Shown: piece after piece, positions 12,104 through 20,213 of the stretch | Position numbering within the stretch: the first letter of the stretch is position 1 | Layout of the letters: each line of letters starts with the position of its first letter | Assembly (NCBI GenBank): GCA_029882015.1 | Contig: JAOULM010000003.1 | Span: 1 to 28,331 of the forward strand | Reading direction: 5' to 3' | Length of the DNA stretch: 28,331 bases | Source: Candidatus Nomurabacteria bacterium | Lineage (GTDB): Bacteria; Patescibacteriota; Minisyncoccia; Phycocordibacterales; UBA1006 | Notes under the pieces: generated by a model | Seen by the model: only the letters and a program-made list of their open reading frames with translations | What the model was told of the DNA's origin: nothing | Database searches by the model: none | Made by a program: the position numbers and the translations under genes

Positions 12104-13033
12104 ATGAAATTTGTACAGTTTATTTTCTTTGCGCTGGTCGCGGGCTTGATAGTCTATTTCATTGTGGTTGCCGCGCAAAACCCTGGCAACCAAAAACCAT
12201 ATGACCAAATCAAAGACCGCAAATCTACGTCAACGCCGATTTGGGACATAGAAAACAGCACATTCAGTTTGTCTGATTTTGATGACGCATCGGCGGAATT
12301 ATCTGACGGAGTTGGATCGTTCGAAACCGGAGGCATAATTCCTGGGACAGTTATCATAGAGGGTGATTTTGGTTCATCATTGGGTCAAGACAGATATATA
12401 GTCATTATGACAATAAACAGTGGTGGGACTGGGGCGTTTTCATATGCCGGGTTATTCAAGAACCCAAATGACATTGTGTTGTCAGATATGGAATTTCTTG
12501 GTGATAGAATTATTGTTGATGATCTATTGGTCGCCAAAGGCAAGTATCTTTTCGACACAACAATTCTTGTTGAAATAAAAAATAGAAAACCTGACGAGGC
12601 TTTTGCTTCTGTGCCGACAGTTTCAGAAACAATAATTTTGGGGGTAGATGGTGACCAGCTGGTTCAAATTGATGACAATCCAGAAAAAACTATTTCCGAA
12701 TACGCCGATATGATTATCGTTGATAACCCAAATCCGTATGAAATTATTACCAGCCCATTATCTATTTCTGGTCGCGCCAGAGGAACATGGTTCTTCGAGG
12801 GAGATTCCCCTGTATCATTGGTTGATTGGGATGGTGTAGAAATTGCAACTGGATACATCACTGCGCAGGGAGATTGGATGACATCAGAATTTGTTGATTT
12901 TTCTGGAACATTAACATTTACAGATCCAAATGTACCATATAACAATGGGACTTTAATTTTAATGCGTGATAATCCGTCTGATTTACCGGAAAATGATGAC
13001 GCAATTGAAATCCCAATAAGATTTGCTTTTTAA
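12104..13033 (+). CDS. Membrane-anchored Gmad2-domain protein
   Basis: 309 residues. An N-terminal helix (FVQFIFFALVAGLIVYFIVV, ~3-22) anchors it, with the bulk outside. The middle (~25-200) is acidic and beta-rich without a recognised domain. The C-terminus from ~205 is a Gmad2 immunoglobulin-like domain as known from spore-germination regulators: DNPNPYEIITSPLSISGRAR, GTWFFEGDSPVSLVDWDG, GDWMTSEFVDFSGTLTF and DNPSDLPENDDAIEIPI. In spore formers Gmad2 occurs with GerM. In CPR it recurs on surface proteins of unknown function, possibly for envelope or host contact. The start is set by the -10 box at 12092. Confidence 0.85.
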   Translation: MKFVQFIFFALVAGLIVYFIVVAAQNPGNQKPYDQIKDRKSTSTPIWDIENSTFSLSDFDDASAELSDGVGSFETGGIIPGTVIIEGDFGSSLGQDRYIVIMTINSGGTGAFSYAGLFKNPNDIVLSDMEFLGDRIIVDDLLVAKGKYLFDTTILVEIKNRKPDEAFASVPTVSETIILGVDGDQLVQIDDNPEKTISEYADMIIVDNPNPYEIITSPLSISGRARGTWFFEGDSPVSLVDWDGVEIATGYITAQGDWMTSEFVDFSGTLTFTDPNVPYNNGTLILMRDNPSDLPENDDAIEIPIRFAF

Positions 13034-13089
13034 TTTATTTCTGGTATAGTGATAAAAAATCAATTTCAACACAATTAAATAAAAAAAAG

Positions 13090-13935
13090 ATGGAAAAAAT
13101 AAATAATTTATTAGGATCATTATTTAAAAAAAGATTCAAAGGTCCAAGATATGATAGGAAATATATTGCAGACCCTCAAGATATTCAAAAAATTCTTGAT
13201 TCCCTGCTCGAAGAGATGGAGAGGGCTTATTATAGGGCGAATAATACTCAATTCGTTGATATCAAAACCTTGTATTTTGATACTCCATCCCTCAGTTTTT
13301 TTCAGGACCATTTTTCATCAAAAAATGAAAGGTATAAATTTAGAATACGGTGGTATAACCCTGACGGTAATTCCGAGCACCAAAGTTGTTTGTTGGAGCT
13401 CAAGATAAAAAATCTGTCAGGTCAAACTGATAAAATCAGGGTTCACCTTGACCCGGATAATTTAGCCAGAGTTATCTCTGGTAAGACAGTCTCTGTTACA
13501 AAAGATTTTGTCAAAGCTAATCCGATACACCTGAGTATGTTAAAAATCTGGTGGCGAGTTCACCAGATAAACAAGGTTATCTCAAGGTTTAACCCACGGC
13601 CTGTTTGCTCCACAAGCTTCCGCAGGTATGCATTCGAGAGCTCTAGCGGTGACCTGCGTCTCACCGTGGACACTGGTCTTTCATACGAGGCGAGCTGTAG
13701 CGTTGAAGAAAATGTAATTAATGATATTCAAAACGAAAAATTTTGGAGAACAGCAAAATTACGACTTCATGGTTATTGTACTGGACAAGCAATTGTTGAA
13801 GTAAAACATTTTGGGAATATCCCCAAATGGTTAAGTAATCTAATCTGGGAGAGGGCTTGTCCTCAACCATTTTCAAAATATTGTTATGCAATAATTGCCA
13901 CTTTTTTAGAAACAACCGGAGCGATAGCAAAGTAA
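13090..13935 (+). CDS. VTC-domain (triphosphate-tunnel) protein
   Basis: 281 residues matching the VTC/TTM layout: RYDRKYIAD near 20 (ExK-like first strand with D instead of E), VDIKTLYFDTPSLSFF (~56-71), YKFRIRWYN (~83-91), CLLELKIKN (~100-108), DKIRVHL, then RPVCSTSFRRYAF with LRLTVDTGLSY (~170-200), AIVEVKHFGNIPKWL (~235-249) and a final QPFSKYCYAI. The Arg, Lys and Glu residues of these strands line a tunnel that binds polyphosphate or nucleotide triphosphates. Bacterial VTC-domain proteins are thought to make or bind polyphosphate. No membrane helices are present here. A weak extended -10 (TATAGT near 13045) precedes it. Confidence 0.8.
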   Translation: MEKINNLLGSLFKKRFKGPRYDRKYIADPQDIQKILDSLLEEMERAYYRANNTQFVDIKTLYFDTPSLSFFQDHFSSKNERYKFRIRWYNPDGNSEHQSCLLELKIKNLSGQTDKIRVHLDPDNLARVISGKTVSVTKDFVKANPIHLSMLKIWWRVHQINKVISRFNPRPVCSTSFRRYAFESSSGDLRLTVDTGLSYEASCSVEENVINDIQNEKFWRTAKLRLHGYCTGQAIVEVKHFGNIPKWLSNLIWERACPQPFSKYCYAIIATFLETTGAIAK

Positions 13936-13966
13936 TACAACTAAATCAAAAAAAGGCTTAAAATAG

Positions 13967-13996
13967 AAAGCGGGAAATTATTTCCCGCTTTTTTTA
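13967..13996 (+). terminator. Terminator
   Basis: AAAGCGGGAAAT (13967-13978) and exact reverse complement (13980-13991), then T residues. Confidence 0.85.
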
Positions 13997-14055
13997 CACA
14001 CTGTTATTTTTCTGATATAGTAAATATAAATATTTTTCAACAAAAAGCAGTGATC

Positions 14056-14474
14056 ATGATAGAAGAAACGAAAAGATATATCAAGATTTTGTTTGGTGAT
14101 CATGAGCATCTGATTCCAAAAGAATTTTCTCGAAATAATTTTTGTGAATATTGCAATAAAAATGATTCTCCGCACAAAGGACAGAAATTTTATGTTGTTG
14201 GGCAAAGAAATGGTGATCATGTAAAAATTGCAAAAAAAATGGAATTTTGGGGATGACTCCACATTTGTATCGTTTTGACAAGATTACAGATAGCGGATTT
14301 GCTATGTACCAAAAGATTTGTTGTATGGATGGGTGTGGTGCAGATATCTATTGGAGCAGAGAATATGATAAATTTATGGTTGATTTTTACAAGAGATGGT
14401 TAAACGAAAGTTTTCCATTAAATGAAATTTACGCATTTTTTATTGATCATGCTACAAATCTAGAAGAAATATAA
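14056..14474 (+). pseudogene. Cys-rich protein gene with a frameshift at an A8 tract
   Basis: Two adjacent frames (to 14256, and from 14247) together match the intact paralog at 14566. The first gives MIEETKRYIKILFGDHEH and a CxxC (FCEYCN); the second gives GMTPHLYRFDKIT and CCMDGCGAD. The paralog has YCPKC, GLTPHLF and CLIEGCG in the same order. Adding one A to the run of eight at 14232-14239 joins them as KKNGILGMTPHLY, close to the paralog's EEQVGLTPHLF. It could be a true mutation, a sequencing error, or be rescued by transcriptional slippage. The CxxC plus CX4C pattern suggests a zinc site; function unknown. Confidence 0.75.
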
Positions 14475-14498
14475 AAGCCCTTGCATTGGGGCTTTTTT
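14473..14498 (+). terminator. Terminator
   Basis: AAAAGCCC (14473-14480) pairs with GGGCTTTT (14489-14496). Confidence 0.85.
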
Positions 14499-14565
14499 AC
14501 AATACGGGATTTTTCTGGTAAAATATATATAAATACTTTGTAATCATTTTAAAAAAGGAGGGATT

Positions 14566-15024
14566 ATGGAATATTCAAAAAAATTTGGTATTTTTTATGA
14601 TTGGCCTAACAAGGGGGTTTTTATGTCTCCATGGTATTGTCCAAAATGCAAAAGTGTACACAGCCCCTGTTCTAACAGAGATAGTGTTTTTCTGCTCAGA
14701 GGAGAGCATAAAGACTTTATAAAGATGGACTGCAACACAGAGCCCTATTCGGAAGAACAGGTTGGATTGACACCGCATTTGTTTAGCGTTAATAACATAG
14801 TTCGGGGTTACAACACCGAACAAGAAAAGAATGAAATTATCGAAGGGTATTTTACTTGTCTGATCGAAGGGTGTGGTTGTATCGGGAACACCAGAATGAA
14901 AAAAGATGGGAATTTTTACTCGGATCCAGAGATAAAAGAATACAGGATTTTTAGTATGTTTTCTCTGGACTTTATAGAAATGATTGAAAAAGGAAAAAAA
15001 TTCTACCAACACATAGCCGTATAG
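14566..15024 (+). CDS. Cys-rich (CxxC / CX4C) hypothetical protein
   Basis: 152 residues, intact paralog of the frameshifted gene just upstream. Probable zinc ligands are WYCPKCKS (~23-30) and FTCLIEGCGC (~97-106); GLTPHLFSVNN (~67-77) is the block shared with the neighbour. The C-terminus is a helix (FSLDFIEMIEKGKKF). It is one of the few genes here with a classical ribosome site: AGGAGGG at 14556-14562, four bases before the ATG. The tandem pair arose by duplication. No known family recognised. Confidence 0.75.
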   Translation: MEYSKKFGIFYDWPNKGVFMSPWYCPKCKSVHSPCSNRDSVFLLRGEHKDFIKMDCNTEPYSEEQVGLTPHLFSVNNIVRGYNTEQEKNEIIEGYFTCLIEGCGCIGNTRMKKDGNFYSDPEIKEYRIFSMFSLDFIEMIEKGKKFYQHIAV

Positions 15025-15044
15025 TTTAACTATACGGTTTTTTT
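15017..15044 (+). terminator. Terminator overlapping the stop codon
   Basis: CCGTATAGTT (15017-15026), T, AACTATACGG (15028-15037), seven T. The TAG stop at 15022-15024 lies inside the stem. Confidence 0.85.
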
Positions 15045-15053
15045 GTTGCAAAA

Positions 15054-15084
15054 TTACAGGCAGAGGTTGAACCTCTGTCAGTAA
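15054..15084. promoter_or_regulatory. Palindrome upstream of secA
   Basis: Core CAGAGGTT-G-AACCTCTG at 15061-15077 is perfect; TTAC/GTAA at the ends extends the symmetry to 31 bases with mismatches. It lies 30-60 bases upstream of the secA -10 and could be an operator or leader element. Confidence 0.4.
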
Positions 15085-15111
15085 TGATTTGTTACTTTTT
15101 AACCTATTTTA

Positions 15112-15120
15112 TGCTACACT
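15112..15120 (+). promoter_or_regulatory. secA promoter (extended -10)
   Basis: TGC plus TACACT (15115-15120), nine bases before the ATG at 15130. No good -35. Confidence 0.5.
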
Positions 15121-15129
15121 GACCACCTT

Positions 15130-17655
15130 ATGGGACTTTGGAAGCAATTATTTGGGGATATATCCACAAAAACCATCAAGGAATTACAACCTTTGGTTAA
15201 AAAAATAAACAATTTTGAACCAGCTGTACAAAGCTTGGCTGATTCTGATTTTCCGAAAAAAACCGCTGAATTAAAACAACGCCTCGAAAAAGGCGAAACA
15301 CTGGACGCTATTTTGCCCGAGGCTTTTGCGTTAGCGCGCGAGGCGTCAAAGAGGACTTTGGGGTTACGACCGTATGATGTTCAATTGGTTGGTGGTATGG
15401 TAATACACCGCGGAAATATTGCCGAAATGCGCACAGGAGAAGGAAAAACATTGGTGGCGGTATTGCCGGCATATTTGAATGCATTGGCTGGTCGCGGTGT
15501 ACATGTTGTTACCACGAATGATTATTTGGCGAAACGTGATGCTGATTGGATGGGGCAAGTTTATAATTTTTTGGGACTAACGGTTGGGGCATTGGCAGGA
15601 CAACTGCAATCATTTATTTATGATGAAAAAGCTAACGATTTGAACCAAGATTCAGAAACTGATGAACAACGTGACGAGCAGGGCAGTTTCAAGGTTTTTG
15701 GTGAATACCTGCGTCCGTGTCAACGAGTGGAAGCTTATGCTGCGGATATTACTTACGGAACTAATAGCGAATTTGGTTTTGATTATTTACGCGATAATAC
15801 CCAATATGAAATGGCGGGGGTGGTTCAACGTGATCCATTTTTTGCCATCGTTGATGAAATCGACAGTATTCTGGTTGACGAAGCTCGCGTTCCTTTGATT
15901 CTTTCTGGGCCAGCAGACCAAGCAACCGACGCATATATGAAATTTGCAGAGGTAGCCAGCAAGCTCGAGGCCGAGACTCATTTTGCTGTAGATGAAAAAT
16001 CAAAGACTATTCAGTTGAATGATGACGGTATAACACGCGCCGAAGAAATCTTGGTGATTCAGAATCTGTATTCACCTGAACATATCAAAGACATTCACCA
16101 CCTGGAAACAGCAGTCAGGGCCAAGGCAAACTTTGTTCGTGATCGTGAATATGTGGTAACTCCGGATCAAAAAGTCGTCATTGTTGACCCCAGTACTGGG
16201 CGTATGCAACCTGGGCGTCGTTGGTCCGAGGGGCTTCATCAAGCAATCGAAGCAAAAGAAGGTGCTCCTATCCAGGCTGAAAACCGTACGGTTGCGTCTA
16301 TTACTTACCAGAACTATTTCAAATTTTATGACAAATTGTCAGGTATGACCGGAACCGCAATCACCAGCGCCGAAGAATTCCGTAAAGTTTATGGACTAGA
16401 GGTTATCATTGTTCCAACAAATAAACCTATCGCACGTCTGGACCAGCAAGACCTAATTTTTCAAACAGAATTAGGAAAATTTGACGCAATTGCTCGCCAA
16501 GTCCAAGAGCTTCAAGCCAAAGGTCAGCCGACATTGGTGGGAACAGCATCAGTAGAAAAATCAGAATTATTGTCTGAAAAATTGAAAAAGGAAAATGTTA
16601 AACACACAGTGTTAAATGCTAAACATCATGAATCCGAAGGAGAAGTCATAGCCCAGGCAGGTAAAGCCGGGTCTGTGGTGATTGCCACCAATATGGCCGG
16701 ACGTGGTGTCGATATTAAATTGGGGGGTAATCCAACTACTCCGGAACTGGAACAGGAAATAAAAGACCTTGGTGGATTATTCGTGTTGGGTACAGAACGT
16801 CACGAATCACGCCGTATCGACAACCAGTTACGTGGGCGTTCGGGTCGTCAGGGTGATCCAGGGGAAACACAATTTTATGTATCCATGGAAGACACCGTTA
16901 TGCGCGTGTTTGGTGGTGACCGAGTCAAAGCATTGATTGGTGCGTTGGGAATTCCCGAGGATCAACCAGTTCAAAACAAAATGATTTCAAATACGTTAGA
17001 ACGTGCTCAGAAAAAAATCGAGGACTTTCATTTTGATGGACGTAAACAGGTTTTAGAATATGACAACGTATTGTCGCATCATCGAACGACCGTGTACGCA
17101 CGTCGAAAGAAGATTTTATTAAACGACGAGGAATTTTTATCTGATTTTTTTGATCGAGTTATTTCTTCATCTGAACAAGGAACAACAATTAGCGAAAAAC
17201 GTACTGAATTAGGGGATGAAACATTTTTGCCAATGTTCAGACGCGCTGCGTTGTTTGTGGTGGACCGTTTGTGGATGGAACACCTAGAAGTTATGGAAAG
17301 CGTAAAATCATCAGTGTCGTTGCGCGCATACGGACAACGTGAGCCAATTGTAGAATACAAAAAAGAGGGGCTACGATTGTTCCAGGAAATGGAAAACACA
17401 CTACATGCTCGCGTTGCAGAATTTGCGGTGAACATTGACGTCGAAGCTATCCAGCAACAACAACGTGATATTCAACGCGCCCGCGAAGCATCATCACAAG
17501 CCAGCGAAATCGCCGCCAAGGTATTGCGCGATGCTGGGGGAGACAAAATTGGACGTAACGATAAAATCACCATCGAAAAAGACGGTAAAACCCAAGAAAT
17601 CAAATTCAAAAAATTCGAAGAATACGAAAAAGACGGGTGGGTGGTGAAAAAATAG
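15130..17655 (+). CDS. secA: Preprotein translocase ATPase SecA
   Basis: 841 residues; the motor driving proteins through SecYEG. Walker A MRTGEGKT (100-107), TNDYLAKRD (129-137), Walker B VDEID (241-245), the preprotein-binding domain after ~255, the second motor domain with GTASVEKSE, ATNMAGRGVDIKLGG and QLRGRSGRQGDPG, and the scaffold/wing ending REPIVEYKKEGLRLFQEM. Two departures from E. coli SecA: an acidic insertion of about 35-40 residues at ~160-200 (QSFIYDEKANDLNQDSETDE), before the conserved AYAADITYGTNSEFGFDYL, and a C-terminus (DGWVVKK) lacking the CxCxSG zinc domain used for SecB and lipid contact. It is transcribed alone with a near-leaderless promoter and a terminator starting at the stop. 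Confidence 0.98.
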   Translation: MGLWKQLFGDISTKTIKELQPLVKKINNFEPAVQSLADSDFPKKTAELKQRLEKGETLDAILPEAFALAREASKRTLGLRPYDVQLVGGMVIHRGNIAEMRTGEGKTLVAVLPAYLNALAGRGVHVVTTNDYLAKRDADWMGQVYNFLGLTVGALAGQLQSFIYDEKANDLNQDSETDEQRDEQGSFKVFGEYLRPCQRVEAYAADITYGTNSEFGFDYLRDNTQYEMAGVVQRDPFFAIVDEIDSILVDEARVPLILSGPADQATDAYMKFAEVASKLEAETHFAVDEKSKTIQLNDDGITRAEEILVIQNLYSPEHIKDIHHLETAVRAKANFVRDREYVVTPDQKVVIVDPSTGRMQPGRRWSEGLHQAIEAKEGAPIQAENRTVASITYQNYFKFYDKLSGMTGTAITSAEEFRKVYGLEVIIVPTNKPIARLDQQDLIFQTELGKFDAIARQVQELQAKGQPTLVGTASVEKSELLSEKLKKENVKHTVLNAKHHESEGEVIAQAGKAGSVVIATNMAGRGVDIKLGGNPTTPELEQEIKDLGGLFVLGTERHESRRIDNQLRGRSGRQGDPGETQFYVSMEDTVMRVFGGDRVKALIGALGIPEDQPVQNKMISNTLERAQKKIEDFHFDGRKQVLEYDNVLSHHRTTVYARRKKILLNDEEFLSDFFDRVISSSEQGTTISEKRTELGDETFLPMFRRAALFVVDRLWMEHLEVMESVKSSVSLRAYGQREPIVEYKKEGLRLFQEMENTLHARVAEFAVNIDVEAIQQQQRDIQRAREASSQASEIAAKVLRDAGGDKIGRNDKITIEKDGKTQEIKFKKFEEYEKDGWVVKK

Positions 17656-17695
17656 ATCCAAAAAACCGCTTGCTCCGCAAGCGGTTTTTTGGATC
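17655..17695. terminator. secA terminator, 19-bp perfect hairpin
   Basis: Arms 17655-17673 (GATCC, six A, CCGCTTGC) and 17677-17695 are exact reverse complements with a TCC loop. Confidence 0.9.
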
Positions 17696-17792
17696 AGGGT
17701 CCAGTGTATTTTTTGCTTAAAAAAGAGTTCCCCTGGATTTTGAACGCTTCGCGATGCAGAATTATACTTTTTAATGAATAAAAGGGAGATAC

Positions 17793-17820
17793 TTGCTATT
17801 TTTCTGTAATGTAGTATTAT
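17793..17820 (+). promoter_or_regulatory. Promoter of the 153-residue unknown
   Basis: TTGCTA (17793-17798), 16-base spacer, TATTAT (17815-17820). Confidence 0.45.
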
Positions 17821-17860
17821 GTTTAAGAAACATTTTTTAACTTAATAAACCAAATAACAC

Positions 17861-18322
17861 ATGAATACAGGAGTGATTATCAAATCCGCAAAGCCAGCCA
17901 TATCAGATATGGTGGAAAAACTTTTAAAAAATACCAATAGCCAAGAAGATACCCCGGTAAAAGCTTTATTAGGGATTAAAAACCAGAAATTGACTATTTT
18001 CTCTAAAATAGAGGGGGAGTGTGCCGAGGCAATCATTGTAGAAAAACTGGGTAAAAAGATGGAATATACAATTGGTATGATATTCATTGGTGCGAATGGT
18101 GCCGGTCAATTTATAAAGGTTGTAACCAGTCGCTTGAATGTAGAAAAAATTTCCACATCCTTGAATAGACTGAATAATAATAACAGGTGTGTTTTCACCA
18201 GAAAAGTTATCCAAAAAAATGAAAAGGCAGTTATTATCTGCTTGAGATTAGCTAAATTTGATGACGCAACAGAAATGGTGAACATGGCCAACAAAATACT
18301 AGGCACTGTAGCCTCTTGTTGA
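17861..18322 (+). CDS. Hypothetical protein, 153 residues
   Basis: Soluble alpha/beta protein with a helix near the start (AISDMVEKLLKNT), alternating strands and helices (QKLTIFSKIEGECAEAIIVE, YTIGMIFIGANGAGQFIKVV), and a C-terminal helix (DDATEMVNMANKILGTVAS). GANGAG resembles a glycine loop but lacks the Lys-Ser/Thr of a P-loop, so I do not call it a nucleotide site. No family recognised. It has its own promoter and terminator between secA and the ribosomal cluster. Confidence 0.65.
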   Translation: MNTGVIIKSAKPAISDMVEKLLKNTNSQEDTPVKALLGIKNQKLTIFSKIEGECAEAIIVEKLGKKMEYTIGMIFIGANGAGQFIKVVTSRLNVEKISTSLNRLNNNNRCVFTRKVIQKNEKAVIICLRLAKFDDATEMVNMANKILGTVASC

Positions 18323-18360
18323 TACATAAGCGAGATATATAATCTTGCCATGAGTTTTAT

Positions 18361-18386
18361 AACCCCGCCATTTGGTGGGGTTTTTT
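18361..18386 (+). terminator. Terminator
   Basis: AACCCCGCC (18361-18369), ATTT, GGTGGGGTT (18374-18382), T-tract. Confidence 0.85.
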
Positions 18387-18428
18387 ACACCCCAGGGCAC
18401 CCTCTCTCGCTTCGCGATTCACCTCGTC

Positions 18429-18457
18429 TTGACTTTTTAACCTCTTTCATATAGGAT
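18429..18457 (+). promoter_or_regulatory. Promoter of the ribosomal-protein cluster
   Basis: TTGACT (18429-18434), 17-base spacer, TAGGAT (18452-18457). Confidence 0.6.
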
Positions 18458-18463
18458 ACTATC

Positions 18464-18612
18464 CAGCTCATATAGGGCTAGATTTTCCTTTACGTTGATC
18501 CATATACCTCTGCGAGACACGAGTGATTTATCACTGGTTTTTCACAGAAATATATGTGATATCCGTAATGGAATCTAATATGATACTGCATCAAGTATCA
18601 TTTATTTAAATT
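18464..18612 (+). promoter_or_regulatory. Structured leader of the ribosomal-protein mRNA
   Basis: About 150 untranslated bases with two clear hairpins: AGTGAT/ATCACT (18522-18535) and ATGATACT/AGTATCAT (18580-18601), the second ending 11 bases before the first ATG. Leaders of this kind often carry binding sites for an autoregulating ribosomal protein; which one is not evident. Confidence 0.4.
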
Positions 18613-18882
18613 ATGGCAAAAAAATCATGGCTTGCGCGCCAAACAAAGCGTGAACGACTTGTTACAAAGTACGCCCAAAAGCGTGCCGAATTAAAGGCGT
18701 CTGGTGATTACGAGGGGCTACAAGCTATTCCTAAAAATGCATCACCGGTGCGCTTGAAAAACCGTTGTGGCATTACAGGACGATCCAAGGGGTTCATGCG
18801 TGACTTTGGTCTTTCACGACACAAGTTCCGTGAATTAGCATTACAGGGAAAACTTCCAGGTGTGCGTAAATCATCTTGGTAA
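18613..18882 (+). CDS. rpsN: 30S ribosomal protein uS14 (zinc-free form)
   Basis: 89 residues. MAKKSWLARQTKRERLV, LQAIPKNASPVRLKNRCGITGRSKGF (split at ~48 and ~62) and FGLSRHKFRELALQGKLPGVRKSSW are diagnostic. It is the long form without the CxxC...CxxC zinc finger of the short paralog; only one Cys remains. It binds 16S rRNA in the 30S head. It heads the cluster here: uL14, uL24 and uL5, which precede it in most spc operons, are absent, and it has its own promoter and leader. Confidence 0.97.
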   Translation: MAKKSWLARQTKRERLVTKYAQKRAELKASGDYEGLQAIPKNASPVRLKNRCGITGRSKGFMRDFGLSRHKFRELALQGKLPGVRKSSW

Positions 18883-18896
18883 TCATTTATATTTAT

Positions 18897-19286
18897 ATGG
18901 ATCCTATTTCAAACATGTTAATAACCATCAAAAACGGTGGTCACGCGGGAAAAGAAACCGTAATGACTCCGTATTCAAACATCAAGGCAGAGATTGCCCG
19001 CGTGCTTTTCGATACAGGATATATCAAATCATATGCCAAAAAAGACCGGTCAAATGGTGCGCATCAATTGGAAATTGGTATTGAAACAAAAGAGGGAACA
19101 CCTCGTATTTCTAATGTTCAACGTGTATCAAAACCATCACGACGTATATATTTTGGAGCAAAAGACATTCACCCTGTGAAATATGGTCATGGGATGATAG
19201 TATTGTCGACACCAAAAGGAATATTAACAGGTGACGAAGCCAAATCCGAACATGTCGGAGGTGAAGCTTTGTTTAAAATCTGGTAA
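18897..19286 (+). CDS. rpsH: 30S ribosomal protein uS8
   Basis: 129 residues from ATG 18897; MDPISNMLITIKNG is the family's usual start, so the TTG-initiated extension from 18876 is excluded. The C-terminal SKPSRRIYF and GHGMIVLSTPKGILTGDEA blocks are diagnostic. It binds the central domain of 16S rRNA; in E. coli it also represses the spc operon by binding mRNA in rplE, a gene missing from this cluster. No ribosome site; the start is preceded by ATTTAT. Confidence 0.97.
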   Translation: MDPISNMLITIKNGGHAGKETVMTPYSNIKAEIARVLFDTGYIKSYAKKDRSNGAHQLEIGIETKEGTPRISNVQRVSKPSRRIYFGAKDIHPVKYGHGMIVLSTPKGILTGDEAKSEHVGGEALFKIW

Positions 19287-19295
19287 TTATAGCTT

Positions 19296-19829
19296 ATGTC
19301 ACGACTTGGAAAACAACCTATTACAATACCAAAAGGCGTCGAAGTAAAATTCGCCGAAGGTGTTTTGACTGTGAAAGGGCCAAAAGGTGAATTAAAGCGT
19401 GAATTCAAACCGTCTATTAAAATAGAGGTTGGCGACACGGAAATAACAACAACACCTGTATCAAAAGATATTTTTACAAATGCATTGTGGGGAACATATT
19501 CATCACATATCATGAACATGATAATAGGAGTTACTACCGGATATGAGAAAAAATTAATACTAGACGGTGTTGGATTCAAGGTGGACGTAAAAGGTTCAAA
19601 CTTGGAAATGGCTTTGGGATTCTCTCATCCAGTTGTAAAAGTCATTCCAGACGAACTAACGGTAACAGCCGAGAAAAACACGGTAACAGTTCAGGGAATC
19701 GACAAAGACCTGGTTGGACAATTTTCAGCAGAAACTCGCGCTTTAAAGAAGCCAGAACCCTACAAAGGTAAAGGATTTCATTACCAAGGCGAAGTTATCC
19801 GTCGAAAACAAGGTAAAAAATCCGCATAG
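19296..19829 (+). CDS. rplF: 50S ribosomal protein uL6
   Basis: 177 residues. MSRLGKQPITIPKGVEVKF start, central NMIIGVTTGYEKKLILDGVG, and the C-terminal RALKKPEPYKGKGFHYQGE are typical of uL6. It has two related alpha/beta domains and sits near the base of the L7/L12 stalk. It starts 9 bases after uS8. Confidence 0.97.
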   Translation: MSRLGKQPITIPKGVEVKFAEGVLTVKGPKGELKREFKPSIKIEVGDTEITTTPVSKDIFTNALWGTYSSHIMNMIIGVTTGYEKKLILDGVGFKVDVKGSNLEMALGFSHPVVKVIPDELTVTAEKNTVTVQGIDKDLVGQFSAETRALKKPEPYKGKGFHYQGEVIRRKQGKKSA

Positions 19830-19855
19830 TAACAGTCCCGCACGAATAAATTTTT

Positions 19856-20203
19856 ATGAAAACAAACCAGAAACAATTATCCCGCAAACGTCGCCACGGT
19901 CGAATCCGTTCGGTTATTTCTGGTACAGCCGATCGACCACGACTTGCAGTATTTAAATCAAATAAGTATATTTATGCACAGCTTATTGATGATGTTGCTG
20001 GGGCAACATTGGCCTGCGCTTCTGATATCAAAGAGGCAAAAGGAACAAAAATGGACCGTGCCAAATTAGTCGGAGAATCATTGGCTACATCAGCTAAAAC
20101 AAAAAAAATCACCAGCGTTGTATTTGACCGAGGTGGATTCAGTTTTGCTGGTCGGGTAAAAGCATTGGCCGATTCAGCCCGCGAGGGAGGATTGGTATTC
20201 TAA
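19856..20203 (+). CDS. rplR: 50S ribosomal protein uL18
   Basis: 115 residues. RKRRHGRIRSVISGTADRPR (~10-29), LAVFKSNKYIYAQLIDD, and VVFDRGGFSFAGRVKALADS with REGGL at the end are the family signature. It links 5S rRNA to the 50S subunit. The start ATG follows ATTTTT with no ribosome site. Confidence 0.97.
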   Translation: MKTNQKQLSRKRRHGRIRSVISGTADRPRLAVFKSNKYIYAQLIDDVAGATLACASDIKEAKGTKMDRAKLVGESLATSAKTKKITSVVFDRGGFSFAGRVKALADSAREGGLVF

Positions 20204-20213
20204 TAATTTTTAT

